DNA of 30,259 nucleotides from an uncultured Mycoplasmatota bacterium (GTDB taxonomy: Bacteria; Bacillota_I; Bacilli_A; RF39; UBA660), in assembly GCA_900542735.1 (NCBI GenBank), contig UQOS01000012.1:1-30259 (forward strand). The letters are read 5' to 3'. Positions 7,524 through 15,299 of the stretch are shown here, piece by piece; position 1 is the stretch's first letter, and the number at the start of each line of letters is the position of its first letter. Under the pieces are notes generated by a model. The model had not been told where the DNA came from and did not search any database. It saw nothing but the letters and a program-made list of their open reading frames with translations. A program made the position numbers and the translations under genes.

Positions 7524-8260
7524 TTGAATCCACCATCTACTCTAATAACTTCACCATTAATATAACTAGCATCATTTCCTGCTAAAAATAAAATTACTTT
7601 CGCTATTTCAATAGGGTCTGCAAATCGCTTTAACAAAATATGTTCTTCCTCATTTTCAATAAATTCATGTGATAAATCTTGATTCATATCTGTTACTACC
7701 CAACCTGGTGCAACAGAATTTACCCTAATATAAGGTGCATACTCTAAAGCTAAATTTTTAGTTAAAGAGATAACACCTGCTTTAGAAGCATCATAATCAA
7801 GACTTTCTGGGTAGATAGTATCAATACCATTCGTAGAAGATACATTAATAATACTACCTTTTTTATTTTCTAACATATATTTTCCTACATATTTACTTAC
7901 TAAAAAAGTACCTATTAAATTTACTTCTAATGTTTTTAAAAAATTATTTACTGTCTTATCTTCAAAAATAGTATCAATCGCAATACCAGCATTATTTACT
8001 AAAACATCAATGTGATGAAATTCTTCTATTACTTCTTCTACCATTTTTTCTACTTCTATTTCTTTAGAAACATCAGCACAAATGGTAAGTACTTTTACAG
8101 AATAGTTTTCTTCTATTTCTTTTTTTAATGAAAGTGCTTTTTCTTTACTATTAAAATAATTTATCACAACATTATAACCATTTCTTGCAAATTCCTTCGC
8201 TGCTGATGCCCCTATTCCACGAGAAGCTCCCGTAATTAAAACAACTTTTTGCGTATTCAT
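7517..8260 (-). CDS. FabG-like short-chain dehydrogenase/reductase
   Basis: A 247-residue classical SDR, very likely NADP(H)-dependent. It carries TGASRGIG (10-17), NNAG (89-92), catalytic Ser141/142 (NVSS), Tyr156 and Lys160 (YDASK), the VAPGWVVTDM loop and a C-terminal NGEVIRVDGG. The best match by eye is 3-oxoacyl-ACP reductase (FabG), but it sits with ynbB and an unknown gene and not with other fatty acid genes. Another ketone or alcohol substrate is therefore equally possible. I place the start at 8260 because GAAAGGGGA lies seven bases upstream; an earlier in-frame start 12 codons away lacks such a site. It is the first gene of a four-gene operon with a good promoter, and its stop overlaps the next start. 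Confidence 0.88.
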   Translation of the reverse strand: MNTQKVVLITGASRGIGASAAKEFARNGYNVVINYFNSKEKALSLKKEIEENYSVKVLTICADVSKEIEVEKMVEEVIEEFHHIDVLVNNAGIAIDTIFEDKTVNNFLKTLEVNLIGTFLVSKYVGKYMLENKKGSIINVSSTNGIDTIYPESLDYDASKAGVISLTKNLALEYAPYIRVNSVAPGWVVTDMNQDLSHEFIENEEEHILLKRFADPIEIAKVILFLAGNDASYINGEVIRVDGGFKC

Positions 8261-8284
8261 TGATAAGTCCCCTTTCTTAATAGT

Positions 8285-8313
8285 ATTATAGTACATTGTA
8301 GAAATAAAGTCTA
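8285..8313 (-). promoter_or_regulatory. Promoter of the SDR-ynbB operon
   Basis: On the minus strand TAGACT (8308-8313), a 17-base spacer and TATAAT (8285-8290) stand just before the ribosome binding site at about 8268-8275. The match is four of six plus six of six. Confidence 0.65.
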
Positions 8314-8323
8314 TCGCATATAA

Positions 8324-8357
8324 ATAAAGATACCATTTTAAATAATAGTACCTTTAT
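8324..8357 (-). terminator. Terminator of the phosphoketolase gene
   Basis: Arms 8324-8337 and 8344-8357 form a 14-bp stem on the minus strand, with two G:U wobbles and a six-base loop, seven bases after the phosphoketolase stop. A T-rich tail follows. The wobbles are mismatches on the plus strand, which fixes the direction. Confidence 0.75.
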
Positions 8358-8364
8358 ATTCAAT

Positions 8365-10758
8365 TTAAATTAAATCTTTATTGTCAGTAGCAGTTTTCCA
8401 GTTCCAATTCTTAACATCAGGCATATCATCACCATATTCATGAATATACTCTTTATGTTCTACTAATTTATCTTTACACCATTGGTTTAAAATAGCGCTA
8501 CGATTTTTTAGTTTAGGTAAATATTTTAAGGCGTCCATTACCAAATGATAACGATCTATTTCATTTTGAACACGCATATCAAATGGAGTTGTGATAGTAC
8601 CTTCTTCTTTATAGCCATGTACATGTAATTCTTTATTGGTACGCTTATAAGTTAATTGATGAATTAGTGATGGATAGCCATGAAAAGCAAAAATAATTGG
8701 TTTATCTTTCGTAAATAATAAATCATAATCATCATCTGTTAAGCCATGAGGGTGTTCTAAATTTGACTGTAATCTCATTAAGTCTACTACATTCACAACT
8801 CTAACTTTAACTTCAGGAAAGTTACTTCTTAATATGGATACAGCAGCTAGTGTTTCTAGAGTTGGTGTATCACCACAGCATGCCATTACGATATCAGTTT
8901 CACTATTTTTATCATTACTAGCCCATTCCCAAATACCAATTCCTTGCGTACAATGTTTAATTGCTTGATCCATAGTTAACCATTGAGGACGAGGATGCTT
9001 ACTAGCAACAATTACATTAATATAATTTTTAGTTTTAATACAGTGATCAAAACATGATAACAAACAGTTAGCATCTGGTGGTAAATAGATTCTAACAATA
9101 TCAGCTTTTTTTGTTGCTAAATGAGATAAAAAGCCTGGATCTTGATGAGTATAACCATTATGATCTTGCTGCCAAATATGACTTGATAAAACATAATTTA
9201 GGGAAGCAATCGGTCTACGCCAAGGAAGTTCTTTAGTAACTTTTAACCATTTGGCATGTTGACTTGCCATAGAATCAATGATACGAGCAAACGCTTCATA
9301 AGTATGAAAGAAACCATGTCTTCCTGTTAATAAATAGCCCTCTAACCAACCTTCACAAGCATGTTCTGATAAATAAGAATCTATTACTCTACCAGTTGGT
9401 GCTAAAAATTCATCTTTTTTATAAGTAGTAGCATTAAATTGACGATTTGTTGCCTCAAATACATAGTTTAAGCGATTAGATAGAGCTTCATCTGGTCCAA
9501 AGATTCTAAAATTCTTTTTGTCTTCATTTAACTTTACTAAATCTCTTACATATCCACCTAATTCTTTCATATCTTGAGCCATAGTATCGCCAGGTACTTC
9601 TACTTTTACCTCATAATTTTTAAAGTCTGGCGTACGAAGTTCTTCTAAAAGGATTCCACCATTAGCATTTGGATTAGCACTCATTCTTTTATTACCAATA
9701 GGAGCAAGTTCCTTTAATTCTTTTAATAAGGTACCATTTTCATCAAATAATTCTTCTGGATGATAACTTTTTAACCAATCTTCTAATATTTTTACATTTT
9801 CAGGGCAATTTTCTGAAATAATAACTGGTACTTGATGAGCTCTAAAAGAGTTTTCTATTTCTTTTCCGTCAACTTCTTTAGGTCCTGTCCAACCTTTTGG
9901 TGTTTTTAAAATAATCATAGGCCAAATTGGTCGAGTTTGATTATTATTTTTTCTGGCATCTTCCTGAATTTTTTTAATTTTTTCAACGACTTTATCTAAA
10001 GTATAAGCCATTTTTTGATGCATTACTAATGGATCATCTCCACTTACTATAAATGGTTCATAGCCACAACCTTTAAAGAATGATAATAATTCTTCTTCAC
10101 TAATTCTTGCAAAAATAGTAGGATTAGCTATTTTATAACCATTTAAATGAAGAATTGGAATAATAGCACCATCTGTTTTAGGATTTAAAAACTTATTATA
10201 GTGCCAACTAGTAGCTAAAGGTCCTGTTTCTGCTTCTCCATCACCTACTACACAAGTAGCTATCAAATCCGGATTATCAAGTACCGCTCCAAAAGCATGA
10301 GCTAAACTATAACCAAGCTCTCCACCTTCGTGAATAGAACCTGGTGTTTCAGGTGCTACATGACTTGAAATTCCTCCAGGAAAAGAAAATTGTTTAAATA
10401 ACTTTTTCATACCCTCTATATCTTCTGTAATATTAGGGTATATTTCACTATAAGTTCCCTCTAGATATACTTCTGATACAACACTATTTCCACCATGACC
10501 TGGTCCTGATAGATAAATCATATTTAAATCATATTTTTTAATAATACGGTTTAAATGAGTATAAATAAATGTTTGCCCTGGTACTGTTCCCCAATGACCT
10601 ACAATATTTTTCTTAATATCACTAAACTTTAATGGACTTCTTAAAAGAGGATTATCTCTTAAATAAAGTTGCCCTACTGATAAATAATTAGCAGCCCTAA
10701 AGTATTTGTCGATTTTTTCTAATTCCGTACTAGATAATACATTTTGATATTCTTCCAT
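8365..10758 (-). CDS. xfp: Xylulose-5-phosphate/fructose-6-phosphate phosphoketolase
   Basis: This thiamine-diphosphate enzyme splits xylulose 5-phosphate (and often fructose 6-phosphate) with phosphate into acetyl phosphate plus a triose or tetrose phosphate. It is the key step of heterolactic or bifid-shunt fermentation. The 797 residues match the family length. Diagnostic stretches are GPGHGGNS near residue 86, the run SHVAPETPGSIHEGGELGYS, the ThDP/Mg motif VVGDGEAETGP followed by WHYNKFLNP, LHLNGYKIANPTI, and the C-terminal-half motifs SEHACEGWLEGYLLTGRHG and HQDPGFLSHL. The gene is flanked by its own promoter and terminator, so it is monocistronic. The ribosome binding site is AAGGAGAAT. 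Whether it accepts both sugar phosphates cannot be decided from the sequence. I see no acetate kinase gene beside it. Confidence 0.96.
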   Translation of the reverse strand: MEEYQNVLSSTELEKIDKYFRAANYLSVGQLYLRDNPLLRSPLKFSDIKKNIVGHWGTVPGQTFIYTHLNRIIKKYDLNMIYLSGPGHGGNSVVSEVYLEGTYSEIYPNITEDIEGMKKLFKQFSFPGGISSHVAPETPGSIHEGGELGYSLAHAFGAVLDNPDLIATCVVGDGEAETGPLATSWHYNKFLNPKTDGAIIPILHLNGYKIANPTIFARISEEELLSFFKGCGYEPFIVSGDDPLVMHQKMAYTLDKVVEKIKKIQEDARKNNNQTRPIWPMIILKTPKGWTGPKEVDGKEIENSFRAHQVPVIISENCPENVKILEDWLKSYHPEELFDENGTLLKELKELAPIGNKRMSANPNANGGILLEELRTPDFKNYEVKVEVPGDTMAQDMKELGGYVRDLVKLNEDKKNFRIFGPDEALSNRLNYVFEATNRQFNATTYKKDEFLAPTGRVIDSYLSEHACEGWLEGYLLTGRHGFFHTYEAFARIIDSMASQHAKWLKVTKELPWRRPIASLNYVLSSHIWQQDHNGYTHQDPGFLSHLATKKADIVRIYLPPDANCLLSCFDHCIKTKNYINVIVASKHPRPQWLTMDQAIKHCTQGIGIWEWASNDKNSETDIVMACCGDTPTLETLAAVSILRSNFPEVKVRVVNVVDLMRLQSNLEHPHGLTDDDYDLLFTKDKPIIFAFHGYPSLIHQLTYKRTNKELHVHGYKEEGTITTPFDMRVQNEIDRYHLVMDALKYLPKLKNRSAILNQWCKDKLVEHKEYIHEYGDDMPDVKNWNWKTATDNKDLI

Positions 10759-10781
10759 TTCTATTCTCCTTTACTGTATTC

Positions 10782-10809
10782 ATTATATAATAACTTTTTA
10801 AAAAGTGAA
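10782..10809 (-). promoter_or_regulatory. Phosphoketolase promoter
   Basis: On the minus strand TTCACT (10804-10809), a 16-base spacer and TATAAT (10782-10787) precede the AAGGAG site. The same TTCACT -35 is used by the broken HEPN gene promoter at 21750-21755. Confidence 0.55.
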
Positions 10810-10832
10810 AGTTATAAGTAATTTGTTAAAAG

Positions 10833-10858
10833 AAGAAGATACTTTTTATTATCTTCTT
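10833..10858 (-). terminator. Probable terminator after the DUF3592-like gene
   Basis: Perfect 9-bp arms (10833-10841 and 10850-10858, AAGAAGATA and complement) enclose an eight-base loop, 12 bases after the stop of the minus-strand gene ending at 10871. The following CTTTT tail is short, so efficiency is uncertain. Confidence 0.55.
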
Positions 10859-10870
10859 ACTTATTTATTT

Positions 10871-11695
10871 TTAATATTTATTAGATGGATTATAATTATC
10901 CCCACCTAAAATAGTTTCTTTATTTATACTAGTTTCAGTATCAAACCCATTTAATTTCTGTTGATTATTATAGTAATCCGTTACTAAATTACCACCTATT
11001 CTGTTAATTGAATAATCTAAGAAATAATTATCAGGATTCTTTTCATCAATTACTAAATCAATCATACCATCTTCGTCACCTTTTTTTCTATCATATCTAG
11101 GATCCCCATATAAGATAATGGTAGTTCCAGATGATAAAGTATAATTAACAACTGGCCTTAAAATAGGAACATTATTAACTGATATCTTTGTTTCTTCTAA
11201 GTGATATGGTAGATTTTTTACAAGTTTTCCCGTTTGATTTAACTTTTCAATTTTTTTTACTCTTTTATTAATTCTATAAAAATTGATAACAGGAACAAGA
11301 ATAAAAATAATTGGTATTATTAAAAATATTATATTCCATTTATTTCCTTTTTTTGAGTAATTACTCATACAGTTACTAGGATTAGCTTTTTCATAATAGA
11401 CAGTATCATTTTTGGTACTAGGACTTATACTAGATGAAGTAATTGAAGAACATCTATATTCTTGATTATCTACTACATAATAATAAATTGGTGAATACAT
11501 TGTGGTTCCTTCATCATTTTCGTATGAAGTTATTTCCACCCTAGTTGAGGTAGTAGAAGAATCAAGACTAGCTTCTTTTTGATGAGTAGTATAAGTTTGA
11601 TAAACAAGAAAAGCAAGAAAGATAAAACCAACAATAAAAATAAAAGCATAAGTATTTTTTCCTTTTTTTACATTCCTAGTACTAATATCGTACAT
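10871..11695 (-). CDS. DUF3592-like two-helix membrane protein
   Basis: A 274-residue membrane protein with a basic N-terminus, a first helix at about 14-32, an extracytoplasmic beta-type domain (about 35-115), a second helix at 119-139 and a long cytoplasmic tail. The external domain carries the DUF3592-like pattern: a beta strand 'RVEITSYENDEGTTMYSPIYYYVVDNQEY', then a segment ending in VYYEKANPSNC. The tail repeats a related pattern (VPILRPVVNYTLSSGTTIILYGDP...DLVIDEKNPDNYFLDY), so the domain may be duplicated across the membrane. Two Cys (82 and 109) could form a disulfide outside. Its ribosome binding site (ATGGGAG) lies inside the last codons of the ucpA-like gene two bases upstream, implying translational coupling. 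Function unknown. Confidence 0.75.
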   Translation of the reverse strand: MYDISTRNVKKGKNTYAFIFIVGFIFLAFLVYQTYTTHQKEASLDSSTTSTRVEITSYENDEGTTMYSPIYYYVVDNQEYRCSSITSSSISPSTKNDTVYYEKANPSNCMSNYSKKGNKWNIIFLIIPIIFILVPVINFYRINKRVKKIEKLNQTGKLVKNLPYHLEETKISVNNVPILRPVVNYTLSSGTTIILYGDPRYDRKKGDEDGMIDLVIDEKNPDNYFLDYSINRIGGNLVTDYYNNQQKLNGFDTETSINKETILGGDNYNPSNKY

Positions 11696-11697
11696 AT

Positions 11698-12495
11698 TTA
11701 TACTCCCATAACCATAGTTTCTGGTAAAGTAGAACCACCATCAATAATAATTCCTTGTCCCGTAATATAAGAAGATTCATTACTTGCTAAAAAGGCAGCT
11801 AATTCTCCTAATTCTTCAATTGTTCCAAGTCTTTTCATAGGAATACCAAGTGCAATTTTATCTACAACTTCTTGTGGATTTGTAGGATTAGTTTCCCTGC
11901 TCATACCTTCTACCATTGGTGTCATAATATAACCTGGCATAATAGCATTTACTCTAATATTATTAGAAACAAGTTCCATTGCAAGAGATTTTGTAAAACC
12001 TAATAGTGCTGCTTTCGTAGTAGCATAAGCAACTTCTCCACTATCAGCTACCACTGGTCCTGTAACACTGGATAAATTTATAATACTAGATTCTTGATTT
12101 TTCTTCATATATGGGATAGCTGCTTTAGTTACATTCCATGTTCCTTTTATATTAATATCAAAATGAAAATCTCTTAATTCTGAAGACATATTTTCAAACG
12201 TATCTAATCTACATACTCCAGCATTATTTACTAGTATATCAATATGTCCATATTTTTTAAAAATAGCTTCCATACAAGCAGTTATCATCTTACTATCTCT
12301 AATATCTACTTGGTAACCAGAAATAACAGAAGTTGGAAATTCTGTTCTTAACTCTTTCAATGTTTTTTTAATTTCTTCTTGATAGTCAAAAATTATTACT
12401 GATGCACCATATTTTAAAAACACTTTGGCAATTCCTTTACCATTACCCATAGCGCCACCAGTAACAATAGCTATTTTATTTTCTAATTTCTTCAT
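11698..12495 (-). CDS. ucpA: UcpA-like short-chain dehydrogenase/reductase
   Basis: A 265-residue SDR that recalls E. coli UcpA along its length. The shared stretches, from memory, include DILVNNAGVCRL (86-97), RDFHFDINIKGTWNVTKA (108-125), SSVTGPVVADSGEVAYATTKAA (142-163), the ELAAFLASNESSYITG segment and the GGSTLPETMVMGV terminus. The nucleotide motif is TGGAMGNG (12-19); catalytic residues are Ser143, Tyr157 and Lys161. UcpA is an oxidoreductase of uncertain substrate, linked to sulfur metabolism and furan aldehyde tolerance. I start at the ATG at 12495, because AGGGTG is well spaced; a GTG two codons earlier is also open. The gene has an extended -10 promoter and is coupled to the DUF3592-like gene. 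Confidence 0.88.
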   Translation of the reverse strand: MKKLENKIAIVTGGAMGNGKGIAKVFLKYGASVIIFDYQEEIKKTLKELRTEFPTSVISGYQVDIRDSKMITACMEAIFKKYGHIDILVNNAGVCRLDTFENMSSELRDFHFDINIKGTWNVTKAAIPYMKKNQESSIINLSSVTGPVVADSGEVAYATTKAALLGFTKSLAMELVSNNIRVNAIMPGYIMTPMVEGMSRETNPTNPQEVVDKIALGIPMKRLGTIEELGELAAFLASNESSYITGQGIIIDGGSTLPETMVMGV

Positions 12496-12519
12496 ATTCA
12501 CACCCTCTATTCTATAAAG

Positions 12520-12528
12520 ATTATACCA
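12520..12528 (-). promoter_or_regulatory. Extended -10 promoter of the ucpA-like gene
   Basis: On the minus strand TGGTATAAT (12520-12528) has a perfect -10 and a TG extension, 25 bases before the start codon. No good -35 stands at the right distance. The identical nonamer precedes three other genes in the window. Confidence 0.6.
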
Positions 12529-12588
12529 TATTTTGAGATTAATATTTTTATTTATTTGGTTTTCTTTTTTTTATTTTTATCATAATAA

Positions 12589-12614
12589 AACTAATACCCA
12601 AATAGATATTAGTT
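12589..12614 (-). terminator. Terminator of the GNAT gene pair
   Basis: Arms 12589-12596 and 12607-12614 (AACTAATA and its complement) form an 8-bp stem extendable by A:T pairs. The loop is ten bases and a TTTATTATG tail follows on the minus strand. It lies about ten bases after the stop at 12624. Confidence 0.6.
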
Positions 12615-12623
12615 CTTATGTTA

Positions 12624-13112
12624 TTATTTCTTTTTAGAATATACATTTACTTTACAGTTATCAATTCTAGAAGGAAAACTTCTATCAAGTGTAAAGCCAG
12701 CATTTATGGCACATTTAATACTTCCTTTATTAATTTCTTTAATGTATAGTTCAATATTTTTAATAGGCATATTACTACGGAAAAGATATTCTGAAGTTTC
12801 TTCTAAAATCTTAGTACCATAATGCATTTTTCTGTAATCAGGATGAACTCCATAATGTAAATTTAAAATACCATTCGTATCTAAAAAAGCACAACGAATA
12901 AAACCAACTAGCTTTCTATCACTAGCTACGATATAAGCTGGACCTACTAATAATTTTTCTGTATCTATAGAATCTTCTAACCATTCGTCCATATTATTAG
13001 ATACAAAATGTCTTACTAGTGGATCTTCACTAATTTCTTTTATAAAGCGTAGTTTTCTTTTATCAGTTTCGCAGTAATTAGTAATTACTAAATTTTTCAT
13101 TCTTATTTTCAT
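12624..13112 (-). CDS. GNAT-family N-acetyltransferase (second of a tandem pair)
   Basis: A 162-residue protein of GNAT size. The acetyl-CoA site is recognisable as the strand LNLHYGVHPDYRK followed by MHYGTKILEETSEYLF (about 83-111). The usual R/Q-x-x-G-x-G/A loop is degenerate here (RKMHYGT). Later come a LYIKEINKGSIKCAINAGF helix-strand (about 122-140) and an IDNCKVNVYSKKK tail. GNAT enzymes transfer acetyl from acetyl-CoA to an amine; the substrate cannot be told. The start codon overlaps the upstream GNAT stop by four bases (ATGA). The two proteins align through their length: TNYCETDKRKLRF versus TSFCSENMKHKKFRF, and HFVSNN versus EFVSTT. This pair arose by duplication. Confidence 0.82.
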   Translation of the reverse strand: MKIRMKNLVITNYCETDKRKLRFIKEISEDPLVRHFVSNNMDEWLEDSIDTEKLLVGPAYIVASDRKLVGFIRCAFLDTNGILNLHYGVHPDYRKMHYGTKILEETSEYLFRSNMPIKNIELYIKEINKGSIKCAINAGFTLDRSFPSRIDNCKVNVYSKKK

Positions 13113-13630
13113 AATCTTTTTCCTTTAGATAATCTATAAATATAATAATATTCTTCATCATTCATACCAACACATTGATATCTAGCTTTTTTAGCACACC
13201 CTATACTAGCTTCATTATCTTTACGAATATGTAAATCTATATGATTAATATCATCAAAAGTAAATAAATAGTTACCACATTCTTCAAGAATTTGTTCTCC
13301 ATAACCTTTTCTATTATTATCATGATATCCCATGTAGCCTAACCTACGATATTCAGGGTGAACAGCATATCTTAATTCAACAATCCCCTCTTCTTCTGAA
13401 ATTGTCTGTATATAAATATAACCTACTAATTTATCTTTATCTTGAATGATATATGAATGTTCTAACTGTATGTCATCATTTTCTTCACGATCACATAAAT
13501 CACTTCCTATAGTAGTAGATACGAACTCATAAATTTTCTCATCTTTTATTAAATCAAATCTAAATTTTTTATGCTTCATATTTTCACTACAAAAACTTGT
13601 AATCATTAAGTTTCCTATAGAAGCTTGCAT
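13109..13630 (-). CDS. GNAT-family N-acetyltransferase with an insertion in motif A
   Basis: A 173-residue GNAT acetyltransferase. The core strand VELRYAVHPEYRRLGY (84-99) is followed by an extra segment MGYHDNNRK (100-108) before GYGEQILEECGNYLF (109-123). The sister gene directly downstream passes from DYRKMHYG to TKILEE without that segment. The insertion separates the two halves of the acetyl-CoA pyrophosphate loop, or duplicates its RxxGY part. The C-terminal RKDNEASIGCAKKARYQ region is normal for the family. The ribosome binding site is GGAAGTGAT. Its extended -10 promoter overlaps the end of the helicase gene. Substrate unknown; a GNAT of protein, small amine or antibiotic type is possible. 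Confidence 0.82.
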   Translation of the reverse strand: MQASIGNLMITSFCSENMKHKKFRFDLIKDEKIYEFVSTTIGSDLCDREENDDIQLEHSYIIQDKDKLVGYIYIQTISEEEGIVELRYAVHPEYRRLGYMGYHDNNRKGYGEQILEECGNYLFTFDDINHIDLHIRKDNEASIGCAKKARYQCVGMNDEEYYYIYRLSKGKRL

Positions 13631-13653
13631 ATTATCACTTCCAAACTTGGCAT

Positions 13654-13662
13654 ATTATATCA
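13654..13662 (-). promoter_or_regulatory. Extended -10 promoter of the GNAT pair
   Basis: On the minus strand TGATATAAT (13654-13662) has a perfect -10 with a TG extension, 24 bases before the GNAT start at 13630. It overlaps the stop codon region of the upstream helicase gene. No clear -35 is seen. Confidence 0.5.
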
Positions 13663-15190
13663 TATTTTTACATTTAATACAATTCTTTTCTAACTCCGAC
13701 ACAAAAATAGATTTATTCTTACATGGAGTTAATAAATACACATAATTTTTAGTCCTAGTAAGAGCAACATAAAATAATCTTCTTTCTTCACTAAAGGGAT
13801 ACTTTTCAAACTTTTTAGAAACCAGTCTTAAAATTTCATCATCTTTTATTTGATTAGGAAATCCTAAAAACTTGTTTTCAAGATTTATAATAATAACATT
13901 TTCTTCTTCTAATCCTTTTGATTTATGAGTAGTCATATAATATAAAAATATATTAGGATTCTTTTTATAAATTATCTGATTAGATTCTGTAACCTTAAAA
14001 TTTTTATTCAAAATTTGGTTAATATCTTTATTATTTCTTCCTAATATTAAAATAGGTTTTTTAGTTTCATTATAAATTTTTTCTATCAATAATGAAAATG
14101 TCTTACAAATATCTGTATAATAAATAATTTGAATAGGATTTATTAAATGTTTAGAAGATTTTAAATTTTTAGAAATCTGTTTTTTATTTTTCATAACAAA
14201 GTTTCCAGCAATTTTAATTAATTCTTGACTATTTCTATAGGTGTTTTCAATTTTTTTAATGGAGGCATCTGGAAAATACTTTTTAAAATCTAAAAATAAA
14301 GATAAGTCACACCCTGTAAAACGATAAATAGATTGAAAGTCATCACCTACTACCATAAATTTAGCCTTTGTTTTAAACAGTATTTCTTTAATTAATAAAA
14401 ATCTAACATAAGAGGTATCTTGATATTCATCTATGATTACATATTTATATTTTTTCTGAATACCATTTTCATGAACATGATTCGTTGCATAAAAAATCAT
14501 ATCATCAAAATCAATCTCGTTATTTGTTTCTAAATAATTTTGGTATTCTAGATAAAAATTAAGAGCTAATATCAAGAAAAGCTTTTCTTTATGGTATTTT
14601 TTATAGGAAATAGTTCGTTTAATTTTTTTTAGAAAAATGGGAAAACTTTCTAACTGATAGTGATTACATTTTAATAAATGAAGAAATGTTGATAATAATC
14701 TTTCTAATAATTCTATTTGTTGATAGTGATACTTATAAAAAAGTTGATAGGTATTTTTTAAATTTTTTTTCGCGTTTTTATGAAAGTATTTTAAGACGGT
14801 AGTTAAATAATTAGGATAATCTAAAATCGTAATCGCAAAAAATTCATGAATGATATGTTCTAAAGTATTACTATCTGCTATTTGATAGGAATCATTTCCT
14901 TCTTTTAAAATTTCTAATGCTAGTTTATGAAAAGTATAAATAGGCATTTGATAAGAAAACTCTTTTTCTATTTTTTCTTTTAAACTATTGGCACTTGCTC
15001 TTGTAAAAGAAATACATAGAATTTCATCTGGACTTACTTTTTTCTTTTCTACCAAATAATAAATTTTTCCTAATATGGTTAAAGTTTTACCACTTCCTGC
15101 TCCTGCTACTACTAATAAATGATTACTATCATCTAATACGATTTCCTGTTGTTGCTTATCTAATGTATAACCACTTATTTTTTCATTCAT
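13655..15190 (-). CDS. Compact UvrD/helicase IV-like SF1 DNA helicase
   Basis: A 511-residue ATP-dependent 3'-5' SF1A helicase. Motifs in order: the Q-motif LDKQQQEIV (10-18), Walker A AGAGSGKT (29-36), CISFTRASA (59-67), TFHKLALEIL, Walker B IDEYQDTS (253-260), GDDFQSIYRFTGCDLSLF (282-299), NTYRNSQELIKIA, THKSKGLE, and RRLFYVALTRTKNYVYLL near the end. The GDDxQSIYRFxG and xTYRNSxELIxIA wording is that of helicase IV (HelD) rather than PcrA/UvrD. The N-terminal HelD region is absent and the 2B domain is short; PcrA is over 700 residues. I choose the ATG at 15190 with GGTGA upstream; a TTG six codons earlier is weaker. It follows a predicted nuclease gene and has its own promoter. Confidence 0.88.
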   Translation of the reverse strand: MNEKISGYTLDKQQQEIVLDDSNHLLVVAGAGSGKTLTILGKIYYLVEKKKVSPDEILCISFTRASANSLKEKIEKEFSYQMPIYTFHKLALEILKEGNDSYQIADSNTLEHIIHEFFAITILDYPNYLTTVLKYFHKNAKKNLKNTYQLFYKYHYQQIELLERLLSTFLHLLKCNHYQLESFPIFLKKIKRTISYKKYHKEKLFLILALNFYLEYQNYLETNNEIDFDDMIFYATNHVHENGIQKKYKYVIIDEYQDTSYVRFLLIKEILFKTKAKFMVVGDDFQSIYRFTGCDLSLFLDFKKYFPDASIKKIENTYRNSQELIKIAGNFVMKNKKQISKNLKSSKHLINPIQIIYYTDICKTFSLLIEKIYNETKKPILILGRNNKDINQILNKNFKVTESNQIIYKKNPNIFLYYMTTHKSKGLEEENVIIINLENKFLGFPNQIKDDEILRLVSKKFEKYPFSEERRLFYVALTRTKNYVYLLTPCKNKSIFVSELEKNCIKCKNMI

Positions 15191-15207
15191 TCCTATCACC
15201 AGTTTCA

Positions 15208-15236
15208 ATTATAAAAAACTGAATCAAAAAAAGCAA
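15208..15236 (-). promoter_or_regulatory. Helicase promoter embedded in the preceding terminator
   Basis: On the minus strand TTGCTT (15231-15236), 17 bases and TATAAT (15208-15213) precede the helicase start. The -35 and part of the spacer lie in the 3' arm and T-tract of the terminator at 15229-15266. Confidence 0.5.
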
Positions 15237-15266
15237 AGAACCATTTTTTAATTTTTCCTTGCTTTT
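15229..15266 (-). terminator. Terminator after the membrane nuclease gene
   Basis: Arms 15229-15240 and 15255-15266 give a 12-bp stem on the minus strand, with one G:U wobble and a 14-base loop. A T7 run starting in the 3' arm follows. The hairpin begins 34 bases after the stop at 15300. Confidence 0.7.
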
Positions 15267-15299
15267 AAAAGGCAATTTTTAAAATTCATCTAGCTAATT

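Noticed and set aside
7517..8296. Longer start of the FabG-like gene at 8296
   Set aside because: The extra 12 codons contain the promoter-proximal GAAAGGGGA ribosome binding site and have no family homology.
11579..11770. Plus-strand open frame across the junction of the DUF3592-like and ucpA-like genes
   Set aside because: Antisense to two coupled genes, no promoter or ribosome binding site.
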